Part shown: positions 8,146 to 17,238 of the stretch, piece after piece
How the letters are laid out: each line of letters begins with the position of its first letter
How positions within the stretch are numbered: position 1 is the stretch's first letter
Origin: an uncultured Lachnospiraceae bacterium
GTDB lineage: Bacteria > Bacillota > Clostridia > Lachnospirales > Lachnospiraceae
DNA: 64,000 nt
Direction of reading: 5' to 3'
Assembly: GCA_900548905.1 (NCBI GenBank)
Contig: URMK01000009.1
Location: 72,660 to 136,659, forward strand
The notes under the pieces: model-generated
The model's database searches: none
What the model was told of the DNA's origin: nothing
The model's input: only the letters and a program-made list of their open reading frames with translations
Translations under genes and position numbers: made by a program

Positions 8146-10615
8146 CCAGAGACAGCCGGTTTCCTGCGGTTATCTCTTCCGTAGTCTCCCTGTTCTCCCC
8201 ATTGACCGTCATGTACCGGCAGCCCCTGAATTCCCGGGGGATACGGGCCTCTATCCGATAGCCCCGGGGGGCGCTTATTTCCATGCGCATTCCATCCCCG
8301 TCCGTCCGCCAGTATGCGCTGATGCGTCCGTCCGCCGTATCCATTGTGCCTTTGGCCCACCGCAGGCTGCCTGTCCGGGGCGCGAAACGCACTGCCTTCT
8401 GTACCCTGTCCGGTATTTCTATTCCCAAAAAGCCCCGCATGAGCAGGGCACCATAATACGCGCCGAAGCCATGATTCCTGCTGTCCGTACCGCTGAGTGT
8501 CTCCCAGAAGGTGCCCGGCTCCCGCGACAGCATATAGCCGCACAGATGTTTCATTTCTTTCTCCAGCAGGGCGGTTTCCCCATACCGTTCCAACAGTTCA
8601 AACCGCATCATATGTCCGAAGAAAACGCCGCAGTCCGCCACCTTCAGATGGGCCGTCCCTCTGTACTTCCCGGGGCAGGGTCCATATTCCTCCTTCAGCA
8701 GCTTCCACAGTGCGGGGGCTTCCTCTACGGACAGAAGCCCCGTCCAGAAATAATAGTACTGCGCGGCTTCGCTGTATACCCCGTTTCCCGTCAGGCCGTC
8801 CGCCGTAACTGTCATGGAATCCGGCAAAAAAGGATACATGGTAAACAAATCGTTCCTGCGTTCCTTCCCCTTCTCATAAAATACCCGGAATACCCTGCGC
8901 ACAGCTTCCGCCTCTTCCCGATAATCCTTCCTGTCGTACATCTCCCCCAGCCGCTCCAGGGTGAGTGCGTAAAGCCCGTTCGCCGCCGTGCTGACAGGGG
9001 CGGTATTTGCCGCATCATTGGACTGGGACCAGTCGATAAACAGAGAACCGGGGATATTTTCCAGTACGCCCATGCTGTTTTTATAAGCACAGGATGCCTT
9101 CAGGAACCGTTCGGTGCGTTCCCGGAAGCCCTCCTTCATCGCCTCATCCCCGGTTCTTCTGTAATAATCCGTCAGCTCCAGCAGCAGAAACAGATTCCAG
9201 GAATACATCATGCAGGGATCCTGTCTGGCCCCGCCGCTGCAGCAGGCGGGAAAGGACGCTTCCTGCATCACGGTAGAATCCGCGGCAAGAAAATCCGCAA
9301 GCATACTGCGTTCCAGCGTCGTATCGGAAAGCAGCATCGCCGCCGCCCTGCCTGTCCAGTAGCTGTCGCCGGACCAGCCTCCCCGCTCCCGTTCCGGCGA
9401 ATCCAGGAAAAACGCCAGGGAATTTGTCAGAAGGGTCCGCCTTGCCCCTTCATAGATCCGGTTCAGTTCCCCGTCGGAGCAGACAAAACCGGAGGCCGTT
9501 GTATCCGGGAACCGATAGGTACGCACGGAAAGCCGATCCAGGCATACCCTCTCCCCGCCCCGGAAAATCACCTTGATATACTTGATAAAATGAGGCTCCA
9601 TCGCTTCGAAGGAAAAGCTGCCGCCCTCCGAGTGCAGACGGATTACCCGGTTCACGTTGTCCGCTTTGACAGGCAGCAGCCCCTCCTCATCCAGATAATC
9701 GTTCCAGACAATATCCACGGTAACCGGTGCTTCTGCGGTATAAGAAATACCGATAAATCCGGTTTCCGCTTTCTCCGTCACAAACTCCAGCGCCGCCGGG
9801 ACCTCGTATCCGGACAGGATATAACAGGCGCCGCCGTCCGCCTTTTTCTTTTCTTCCAGCTGCCCTTCATAGGCACCGTCCTCCAGAAGGGAATCCTCAT
9901 ACGCGGGCCGCTTCATCCCTTCCCCGCCGCTGCGGACGATATACGCTTCCGATTCCCACCAGTTCTGCGCTTTCCACACCTCCGGCCTTTCCCGCAGACT
10001 GTAAACCCCCAGCATACGCAGGTTTGTCAGAAGGCTGAAATCCGGCACGGCAGTCCCTCTGGCCCTGATGATCCGGTTATCCCCTGTCTCCATGCAGGCT
10101 GTTTCCCCGGGAATCCTCCCGGTCCTCCAGGCAGTATACGCTTCGTCCAGACTGTAAGCCTCCAGGGGCACTCTCCGGCCAAAGGACAGAGTTTCCACCT
10201 GGCAGTCCTTCTGCGTCAGGACGCCGCAGGTAAAGGCGGCATCCCCCGTGGCGCAGATAACCTGCTCTCCCCGGGTAACCTCGGCCAACAGGCAGGAGGT
10301 TTCATATGTGGCATAATTATTTTCCTCCGGCACATAACCCATCACCTCTACAGCCAGCCGGTTATTTCCTTCCTTAAGTCCCTCCAGCCGGTACCGATCC
10401 GCCTTCAGCATCCCGAAGGGGGCGGGAGCCGGGCCGGCCCCGAGGAAGGCGCCGTTTACATATACCCTGTAAAAGGTGTGTGCGGCTATCGTCAACGTAT
10501 ATGTCTCCCCTTTTTCCGCCGTAAAATCACACCGGAAGGCCGCCAGTGTATCCGGCTTATCCGCCCTGCCCGGCACAAAAACCGGCTTTGCTTTGCAAAA
10601 TAGTCCCGCTTCCAT
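8111..10615 (-). CDS. GH78-type alpha-L-rhamnosidase family protein
   Basis: Predicted inverting glycoside hydrolase removing terminal alpha-L-rhamnose or a similar sugar. It has 834 residues: an N-terminal beta-sandwich (about 1-370), an (alpha/alpha)6 barrel with the block DSPERERGGWSGDSYWTG near residue 410 matching the GH78 acid-residue region, and a C-terminal beta-domain (RFAPRTGSLRWAKGTM). No signal peptide, so intracellular. The start has AGGAGG at good spacing. It lies 18 bases after the second GH78 gene and is last in the glycosidase operon, with its stop inside the AraC gene's 3' end. Divergent from well-known members; substrate unproven. Confidence 0.82.
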   Translation of the reverse strand: MEAGLFCKAKPVFVPGRADKPDTLAAFRCDFTAEKGETYTLTIAAHTFYRVYVNGAFLGAGPAPAPFGMLKADRYRLEGLKEGNNRLAVEVMGYVPEENNYATYETSCLLAEVTRGEQVICATGDAAFTCGVLTQKDCQVETLSFGRRVPLEAYSLDEAYTAWRTGRIPGETACMETGDNRIIRARGTAVPDFSLLTNLRMLGVYSLRERPEVWKAQNWWESEAYIVRSGGEGMKRPAYEDSLLEDGAYEGQLEEKKKADGGACYILSGYEVPAALEFVTEKAETGFIGISYTAEAPVTVDIVWNDYLDEEGLLPVKADNVNRVIRLHSEGGSFSFEAMEPHFIKYIKVIFRGGERVCLDRLSVRTYRFPDTTASGFVCSDGELNRIYEGARRTLLTNSLAFFLDSPERERGGWSGDSYWTGRAAAMLLSDTTLERSMLADFLAADSTVMQEASFPACCSGGARQDPCMMYSWNLFLLLELTDYYRRTGDEAMKEGFRERTERFLKASCAYKNSMGVLENIPGSLFIDWSQSNDAANTAPVSTAANGLYALTLERLGEMYDRKDYREEAEAVRRVFRVFYEKGKERRNDLFTMYPFLPDSMTVTADGLTGNGVYSEAAQYYYFWTGLLSVEEAPALWKLLKEEYGPCPGKYRGTAHLKVADCGVFFGHMMRFELLERYGETALLEKEMKHLCGYMLSREPGTFWETLSGTDSRNHGFGAYYGALLMRGFLGIEIPDRVQKAVRFAPRTGSLRWAKGTMDTADGRISAYWRTDGDGMRMEISAPRGYRIEARIPREFRGCRYMTVNGENRETTEEITAGNRLSLVIPSHCGTGKA

Positions 10616-10633
10616 ATAAATACCTCCTGCTAA

Positions 10634-12337
10634 TCAGGTGCCGGAAAGCACAGTCACTCCTGCCGGCGCCTTAATTTTCGTCTCCACACTGCCGTCCTTC
10701 CTTTTTTTATGGGAGATACGGACGATACCCATAGGCGTGGGGAAGGTTCCTTTTGCCCAGGACAAATCCCCCAGATGCGGTTTGATTTCCAGCACCCGGC
10801 AGCCCGGCTTTACAATCCTGACCCCCAGGATATTTTCGGTCAGCCACGGCGTTACCCCGGAAGCCCAGCCGTGGCAGAGACTGTGCCGGTACCCCTTATA
10901 ACAGTACGCCCCGTAGGTTCCGTGCACATCCGTTTCCCCTGCTGCCGGGAGGCGGTCGATAGGCGCCGCCGCTTCCATCCAGTTTATATCAAAATCCTCC
11001 CAGAACGTGGTGGCCCCCAGCTTCAGCATCCCGCCCCAATAGTCCCGGATACACGAAAGGCAGCCCTCATAATCCCCCGCCATGCCGCGGGCCGTCAGAA
11101 TATAATAGCCCATAAAGGTGGACATTCCCTGTGCACCGCCCACGGAAAGGATTTCCCGGTTCATTTCCCCTGCCTCCCGCAGCCCGGCCAGGACAAGCAG
11201 TGCCGCCGCCTGCTTGGATCCGCCGGAAGCAACCGGAAAACGGCCCAGCCGCTCAACATCCCTTTCACAGCGTTCTGCAAGTTCCTGTTTCCCCAGAATA
11301 AGGAACAGCTTATGCAGGCGGTCCGCCGCCAGCCGGTGAAGGGCCTGCACGCCCGCATCCACCGCTTCCGGCTTCTCGCTGGACGGCCAGTCCAGGAAAC
11401 GTCCATCCGTCACCGTGTCCTTCCCGTCCGCTCCAATACAGTCCGTCAGCTGCCTGCTTATGCCTTCCAGATACGCTTCCTGGTTCTTCAGCCACGCCCG
11501 ATCACCGGTATACAGAAACCAGTCATATACGATGACGGCATACCACATGGTGTAGCTGGCCATCCCGTTCATCCAGCCCGGCAGAGGGGTCTCTTTTCGG
11601 ATAAAATCAAGGCTTCCGGCAACGGATGCATCCGCTCCGAAAACGGTCCGTATGGTCAGCGTCTCCGGATGCATATCCCCCACCCATACCAGGCGGTCCC
11701 TCTTAATCCCGTCCCAGATATATTCCTGCATGTTCAGATGCACAGTATATGCTCCCACGTCCCAGATACGGTTCAGCAGCGGATCGCTGCACGAAAAGCT
11801 GCCCCGGTAGGGGACATCCTTATAAACAAGCACACCGGCCACCGACTTCAGGGATAGCTGCACATCCTTTTCCTCCAGATCAAGCCTCACAAAACGGAAA
11901 CCCGTTTCCCCGATCCGGTTCATGCTCATCATGCCGATTTCCGTATGGATATCCCTTCTGGCATGATCGTTGGTGGCATTTCCTTCCCCGCCCGGCTCGC
12001 TCATGGCCTCCATTACCGATTCCCCGAACCGCACCCTGACCTTCGCTCCCCTGCCCGTGCTGTCCTGCCAGGCAAGGATCCGGATCCCGCCGTGGATTTC
12101 ATAACCGAAATCCAGCAGCAGGGATGCCGGGCCGTCCGAGCTGTCCATCACGAAAGGCTCATGAGCCGCAAGGGATATCTGCGGCTCCCTCTCCGTTAAA
12201 AGAACCTCCTCATGGGACACCTTCCCCTGCTTCCAAACCACGCTGCGCGGCAGCAGGTATACGGCCTTCCTTTCGTCCGGGTGAAGCGTATCCGTTGTTT
12301 CCTTATCCATAACCCTGAAAATTGTCCTGTTATCCAT
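10634..12337 (-). CDS. GH78 alpha-L-rhamnosidase-like hydrolase
   Basis: Second predicted rhamnosidase, 567 residues from the ATG at 12337, which has AGAGGAAG upstream; the frame stays open upstream to 12544 but that stretch overlaps the previous gene and looks non-coding. The block YIWDGIKRDRLVWVGDMHPE is the GH78 catalytic-domain signature and lies in the first half. The C-terminal part (HLGDLSWAKGTFPTPMGIV) is the usual Bac_rhamnosid_C strand pattern. It is shorter than the neighbouring GH78 protein, lacking one N-terminal beta-domain. No signal peptide. Third gene of the operon. Confidence 0.85.
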   Translation of the reverse strand: MDNRTIFRVMDKETTDTLHPDERKAVYLLPRSVVWKQGKVSHEEVLLTEREPQISLAAHEPFVMDSSDGPASLLLDFGYEIHGGIRILAWQDSTGRGAKVRVRFGESVMEAMSEPGGEGNATNDHARRDIHTEIGMMSMNRIGETGFRFVRLDLEEKDVQLSLKSVAGVLVYKDVPYRGSFSCSDPLLNRIWDVGAYTVHLNMQEYIWDGIKRDRLVWVGDMHPETLTIRTVFGADASVAGSLDFIRKETPLPGWMNGMASYTMWYAVIVYDWFLYTGDRAWLKNQEAYLEGISRQLTDCIGADGKDTVTDGRFLDWPSSEKPEAVDAGVQALHRLAADRLHKLFLILGKQELAERCERDVERLGRFPVASGGSKQAAALLVLAGLREAGEMNREILSVGGAQGMSTFMGYYILTARGMAGDYEGCLSCIRDYWGGMLKLGATTFWEDFDINWMEAAAPIDRLPAAGETDVHGTYGAYCYKGYRHSLCHGWASGVTPWLTENILGVRIVKPGCRVLEIKPHLGDLSWAKGTFPTPMGIVRISHKKRKDGSVETKIKAPAGVTVLSGT

Positions 12338-12387
12338 GCGCTTCTTCCTCTCTCTGTAAGGGTACTTTACCCGGTTACCTTTCTTTC

Positions 12388-15300
12388 CTATAACGGTTCC
12401 GACACGTCGGGACGTCCGGTTCGTTCCTTCCAAAGGACAGGAGCCTTCAAAATCCCCTGCCGGATCCGTACATAGGAATCCCTCCATGCCTTTCCTTCCG
12501 TCATGAAATTGCCGGGACCGTATGCAGAAGCAACAGCCGGCCATTCGTGCAGCGGCCCGAAGGTATTCCGCCTTCCGAATACCAGCTCCACTGCTTCCGG
12601 TTCTTCCACTTCCGCCTCATAGGGCGCCTGTATCATAAGCGCTTCCTCTTTCCCGAGTACCCGGATGCAGGCCGCATGGGTACCCGCCATACGGATCCGG
12701 TAAAGCCCCTTTCCCAGATCCGGCAGCTTAAGGCGGATGCGGCCGGAGTAAAACGGAAGTCCCTGATCCCCGATATCCCCTGCCTTCAGCCGCGGGGGCA
12801 GTCCGGTCAGCACAGCCTTTTTCCCGCCGTCCGCCAGTCTCACGCCGAAGCGGCCCAGCAGATAGACGGCTTCGATTCCGCCTGTCTTATAATAGGCATA
12901 TGTAATTTTTATAACATTGACGCCCTTCTTCACACAGCCGGAAGGCAGGACGATTCTGTCAAAGCAGCTGTCCAGCCATTTACCCGCCGACTGCACGGGA
13001 ATCTCCCTCTCTCCCAACGAAAGCCCCGTCACATGCTCCCTATCCTCCAGGGCCAGGAAGCATTCCTCCGGGACAGTCTCCGCCTCAAACCGGTATTCCA
13101 GAACGACTTCCTTCAGCGGCTTTTCCGGTATCCCGTTTTTCTTTTCTTCATACCAGGGCTGCAGCATCTCCCCGCCCCGCCACGGGATTCCCAGCGTATC
13201 ACGAAGCGCCCGATCCGCCTTCAGCACCTCCTGCCGGGGCAGCATCGTGCCGTCCTGCGTGGTGATGCGCACCTTGTCCAGCACACATACATTTTCTTCC
13301 GACAGCCGGTAATCATATTCCTCCGGCAGGCCGTCCACCCGTTCCCAGACATGCGGCTCCGGGATTGGACACGCCCGGTCCCGTCCGGCTATGACAAGGA
13401 GCTTCTCCTCCCCGGCCGCAAAAGAAAGCGGAATTTCCAGCCGGCCGCCCTTTTTCCGAAAGCGGCATGCCCATATCTTTCCGGTCTTTGCATCCCATAG
13501 CTCCGGCCACCCCTCCTCTTCCAGGGAAAGCACCAGTCTCCCTGCGGCGTGATCCCGATCCAGGTTCAGCAGGAACAGATAAGTCTCCTTCCCGGCCTTT
13601 CTGCACTGTACCGCAACCCGGGAAGCCCTTTTCCCGGTAATGCTTATCTTGCCGTCCGAACAGCATTCGGTGATACGTGCTTCCTCAAAGGGGATCCGCA
13701 CCGCCTTTTCCGCGAGGCTGCGCACCTTATCCGTCGGGAGAACATCCACATAGCCGGGAACTTCACCGGCAAAAACAAGCCTGCCGCCCTGTTCCCGGAA
13801 TTTAGCGAGCAGCTCTAAGGTGGAGGAGCGCATAGTCTCCATTCCGGTCACAAGCACCGTATGGTAAGCGCTCTTTCCCACATAAAGCATTCCGTCCCGG
13901 ACGCTTCCGTGCCTGGCCATCATATCCTCTTCCCCATAGTCAAAATCAATATGGCTGCTTATTAGGATCCGAAAGGTATCCCGATACCTTTCCTCCAGCC
14001 GGATAATCCCCTCCCCAACGGCTTCCAGCCCCCGGAATGCACCGCAGCGGGAACGCGCCCACACACTCTCTATGGGATTTAACACCAGAACGCCGCAGAC
14101 CGGCTCGGTATCCGAAAGGAGCGCATGGATTCGGGAAAAATAATCCTCCAGCTTCCGGTATTCCGGATACCATGCACTCTGGAAAAAGATACTTGCCGGA
14201 TAATCCCGTTTGGCCTCGCCCTTCATGGTATACCAGGAAAGATGAGGACAGCGCAGATTGATGCCGAACAAGGCCTGCCAGTCCCCCACCTGCTTATAAT
14301 CCTCCAGATCCATCTGCCAGCCGGTACAGCCGTACAGCTCGGAAAGGATCCATTTCTTATCCAGCTGCCTTGCCACAGAGGCGATCTGCTTCACAATCCA
14401 CCAATTGTCATTTTTTTCGGTAAGAACGTCCACGCCGGGATAATCCATATATTCGTAAAAACGCATCAGGGAGCCCTGCATCACGGTCTGTGCCGTCAGG
14501 CTGTCCTCATGCAGCACATGTCCGGTGAAGAGCAGCATGTTCGCCGAACACCAGTCCTGAATAGGCTGCGCGAAATTCTCCAGGAACAGTTCCTGACACA
14601 ATTCAATATAATCCCTCGCCGTCCCGGACAATTCTTCTCCCATGTACCGGAAAAAAAGCTCCGGCAGTTTCTCCTTCAGGCTGTAGCCAAACCGTTTCTT
14701 ACATTCCTGGAACAGGGATGGGGTATAAGGCACCGCCGTTTCCTTCCCGCCGGAAAACTCGGAGAAAAGCGGCCCTCTGTGCGGTTCATCCGTAAAGATT
14801 CCCGGAATGCTTTTTCCCAGCCGGGATCCGCATTCTGACGCATACCGTTCATGCGTGAGCTGCATATAATGCCCCACTGCTTTTCTGTTCATGGTATCCA
14901 GATATGTGTATCCGTTATAATTGTCACTGCATGCTGCCGGAACCACGGTAAAAACCACCGCCGTCTCCCCGTTCTCCAGAGGCTCTCCCGGCTTCAGGGG
15001 GCGCACCTTCTGCATGTCCCCGTCCCGGAATACAATAGCAAATATAGCAGGCTCCTCCTCTGCCGCAAAGTCCCCCTCCTTCTTACAAGGATTTTGTTCC
15101 ATGGACAGCTGTGCATCCATCCATTCTTCCGGGGTATATCTTTTCATTTCCAGGAAGGACGCCCGGTATTCCGGCTGCTGCGTCGCCATACCGCCGGCAG
15201 AACCGGAGGGCCAGCGATCCTCATCATACAGCCAGGCCTCCATTCCTTTCTCCGCCGCATAGTCCGCACAGCAGCGCGTCAGCCGGAACCAGTCCTCCCC

Positions 15301-15486
15301 CAGATATTCCGTTTCCAGCCCGGTCCTGGAATGCATGAAAAAACCGCCGAAGCCCATCTGCTCAAAAATATCGATCTGACGCAGCAGCTCCTCCTCCGTA
15401 AGTTTCCCGTTCCATGCCCAGAAGGGCTTCCCCCTGTATTCCTTTGAAGGGTTCTCAAAAAGCTTCTGTCTGTCCTCTATCCCCAT
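12388..15486 (-). CDS. large GH106-like glycoside hydrolase
   Basis: Intracellular hydrolase of 1032 residues. The N-terminal region (KPFWAWNGKLTEEELLRQID, then GFGGFFMHSRTGL) and an acidic motif in KWILSELYGCTGW point to a TIM-barrel enzyme of the GH106/GH2-like clan, followed by a flavodoxin-like domain and C-terminal beta-sandwiches. GH106 members are alpha-L-rhamnosidases, but similarity by eye is loose and a galactosidase-like role is possible. The start is chosen as the second ATG of ATGATG because it keeps seven bases to the GGGAG site; the preceding beta-glucosidase stop overlaps it as TGATG, implying translational coupling. Confidence 0.75.
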   Translation of the reverse strand: MGIEDRQKLFENPSKEYRGKPFWAWNGKLTEEELLRQIDIFEQMGFGGFFMHSRTGLETEYLGEDWFRLTRCCADYAAEKGMEAWLYDEDRWPSGSAGGMATQQPEYRASFLEMKRYTPEEWMDAQLSMEQNPCKKEGDFAAEEEPAIFAIVFRDGDMQKVRPLKPGEPLENGETAVVFTVVPAACSDNYNGYTYLDTMNRKAVGHYMQLTHERYASECGSRLGKSIPGIFTDEPHRGPLFSEFSGGKETAVPYTPSLFQECKKRFGYSLKEKLPELFFRYMGEELSGTARDYIELCQELFLENFAQPIQDWCSANMLLFTGHVLHEDSLTAQTVMQGSLMRFYEYMDYPGVDVLTEKNDNWWIVKQIASVARQLDKKWILSELYGCTGWQMDLEDYKQVGDWQALFGINLRCPHLSWYTMKGEAKRDYPASIFFQSAWYPEYRKLEDYFSRIHALLSDTEPVCGVLVLNPIESVWARSRCGAFRGLEAVGEGIIRLEERYRDTFRILISSHIDFDYGEEDMMARHGSVRDGMLYVGKSAYHTVLVTGMETMRSSTLELLAKFREQGGRLVFAGEVPGYVDVLPTDKVRSLAEKAVRIPFEEARITECCSDGKISITGKRASRVAVQCRKAGKETYLFLLNLDRDHAAGRLVLSLEEEGWPELWDAKTGKIWACRFRKKGGRLEIPLSFAAGEEKLLVIAGRDRACPIPEPHVWERVDGLPEEYDYRLSEENVCVLDKVRITTQDGTMLPRQEVLKADRALRDTLGIPWRGGEMLQPWYEEKKNGIPEKPLKEVVLEYRFEAETVPEECFLALEDREHVTGLSLGEREIPVQSAGKWLDSCFDRIVLPSGCVKKGVNVIKITYAYYKTGGIEAVYLLGRFGVRLADGGKKAVLTGLPPRLKAGDIGDQGLPFYSGRIRLKLPDLGKGLYRIRMAGTHAACIRVLGKEEALMIQAPYEAEVEEPEAVELVFGRRNTFGPLHEWPAVASAYGPGNFMTEGKAWRDSYVRIRQGILKAPVLWKERTGRPDVSEPL

Positions 15487-16847
15487 CATTTTTCTCCCTC
15501 TTTCCAATCCATTTCTCCGGATCCCGCAACCTGTGCGTACCATTTGCCGCTGTCCTTTACCAAACGCTCCTGCGTGTCGAAATCCACATGTACCAGGCCA
15601 AAGCGGCTTTCAAAGCCGGCACACCATTCCCAGTTATCCAGCAGCGACCAGACATAATATCCCCGGATATCCGCGCCCTCCTCCATGGCCCTGGCAATCC
15701 AGTACAGGTTTCCCCTGAGATATTCGATCCGCTGCGTATCCCGTATCCTTCCCCCGTCCTGCACCTGTTCCCCGCAGTTGCAGGTGCCGTTCTCCGTAAT
15801 ATAAACGGGAATGGCAAGCTGATACTCCTTCCTGAGCATTTCCACGGCTTCATAAACAGCTCTCGGATAATACTCCGTTCCGTTTTCCATGAAATTCCCG
15901 CCGTTTTTCTTCCGATCCGGCACGGCTTCCGGCTCCGCACAGTCCAGGACACGGTTGTAGCAGTTCAGCCCGAAAAAGTCCAGCGGCTGGCGGATCCGTT
16001 CCATATCCCCGTCTTTTATCACGGGCATACAATCTTTTTCTTCCATATACTGCAGCAGCTCCTGACGGTAACAGCCCTTTAGCACCGGATTCAGATAGGA
16101 ACGGAAGGTTTTCTCATTTTCAAGGCGCGCAATTTCACAGTCCCTGTCATTGTCCGGGCGCAGGGGGTAATGCTGCCAGATATCCACGACGATACCCGCC
16201 TTACTCTCTTTCAGGTTCTCCTGCCGGAACCGCTTTATCGCCTCCCCATGCGCCAGCAGGATGTGATGGTTTGCCTGCCTCCCGTATTTTTCCAGCCGAA
16301 AGCCCGGTGCAAAACCTCCCAGGGCATATCCCACATAGGTTGCAATGGGTTCATTGACGGTCGCCCACATAGGGACCGCATCCCCGAACTCCCGGTACAA
16401 TAGGGACGCATATTCTCCGAACCAGTCCGCCACATCCCTGTTCAGCCAGCCTCCCAGCCGTTCCAGCTCATAAGGAAGATCCCAGTGGTAAATGGTGGCA
16501 TTCGGTATCATATCCCGTTTCCACAGCCCGTCAATAAACCTTTTATAATAATCCAGGCCCTTCTGATTGACCTTTCCCTTTCCCTCCGGCAGAATCCGGG
16601 GCCAGGAAAAAGAAAAACGGAAGCTGTTCAGGTTCATACGCTGTGCCAAATCCAAATCCTCTTCGTATCTGTGATACAGATCACAGGCGTTTTCCGGCGT
16701 GGAGCCGTCCGCGATATTGCCCGGGATCCGGGCAAATGTGTCCCAGATCGAAAGCCCTTTCCCCTCTTCCCGGGCTGCTCCTTCCAGCTGTGCGGCACTG
16801 GTGGCCGTACCGAATAAAAAATCCTTGGGAAATCTGATCGTTTCCAT
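15486..16847 (-). CDS. GH1 beta-glucosidase
   Basis: Retaining beta-glycosidase of 453 residues, full family length. The acid/base is Glu166 in TVNEP and the nucleophile Glu352 in YITENG. The N-terminal FLFGTATSAAQLEG block is typical. No phospho-binding pattern was checked, so beta-glucosidase is preferred over 6-phospho-beta-glucosidase, consistent with an ABC rather than a PTS importer next door. First gene of the glycosidase operon (this gene, GH106-like, GH78, GH78-like). Confidence 0.93.
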   Translation of the reverse strand: METIRFPKDFLFGTATSAAQLEGAAREEGKGLSIWDTFARIPGNIADGSTPENACDLYHRYEEDLDLAQRMNLNSFRFSFSWPRILPEGKGKVNQKGLDYYKRFIDGLWKRDMIPNATIYHWDLPYELERLGGWLNRDVADWFGEYASLLYREFGDAVPMWATVNEPIATYVGYALGGFAPGFRLEKYGRQANHHILLAHGEAIKRFRQENLKESKAGIVVDIWQHYPLRPDNDRDCEIARLENEKTFRSYLNPVLKGCYRQELLQYMEEKDCMPVIKDGDMERIRQPLDFFGLNCYNRVLDCAEPEAVPDRKKNGGNFMENGTEYYPRAVYEAVEMLRKEYQLAIPVYITENGTCNCGEQVQDGGRIRDTQRIEYLRGNLYWIARAMEEGADIRGYYVWSLLDNWEWCAGFESRFGLVHVDFDTQERLVKDSGKWYAQVAGSGEMDWKEGEK

Positions 16848-16952
16848 ATCTGTCTTTTTCTCCTTTATCTGAAAATCATTTCTTTCCCTTCCTTCAGCCT
16901 GCCTCTGCTTACCATCCGCACCGGCAGGCTGTAATACTTCCGTATTAGGTTA

Positions 16953-16981
16953 ATAGTACCAATACCGGGGGAGGAAAACAA
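16953..16981 (-). promoter_or_regulatory. promoter of the glycosidase operon
   Basis: Minus strand TTGTTT, 17-base spacer, TACTAT, about 105 bases upstream of the beta-glucosidase start. No clear cre or operator palindrome was seen. The remaining gap to 17191 shows nothing further that I can support. Confidence 0.5.
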
Positions 16982-17191
16982 CTCACAAGATTTTATCCGG
17001 TCTTTCCGATTTTTGCACCCCTGATCCCTTTCTTACAGACAGCGCAGCAGACGGGCTGTCCTGTCGAACCGTTACCCTTACGTACAATATTTATATAAGC
17101 CATAAAAATGATGTATGCAGGCACGGCCCAGGCCTGTGCGTCTGTCCTCCCCACAAAGCGGGCTTACATACGTCTTGCATATGCACACTCC

Positions 17192-17222
17192 AAAAAGGCC
17201 CCGCCGGCTGCGCCGGCGGGGC
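17192..17222 (-). terminator. intrinsic terminator of the subtilase-like gene
   Basis: Perfect 11-bp GC stem (GCCCCGCCGGC/GCCGGCGGGGC, three-base loop) followed on the minus strand by five T residues, 16 bases after the stop codon at 17239. Confidence 0.9.
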
Positions 17223-17238
17223 GGATACAAGGATGCTG

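Noticed and set aside
8132..10603. 823-codon plus-strand open frame
   Set aside because: Antisense shadow of the GH78-type gene: Pro/Arg/His-rich, low-complexity composition, no ribosome site.
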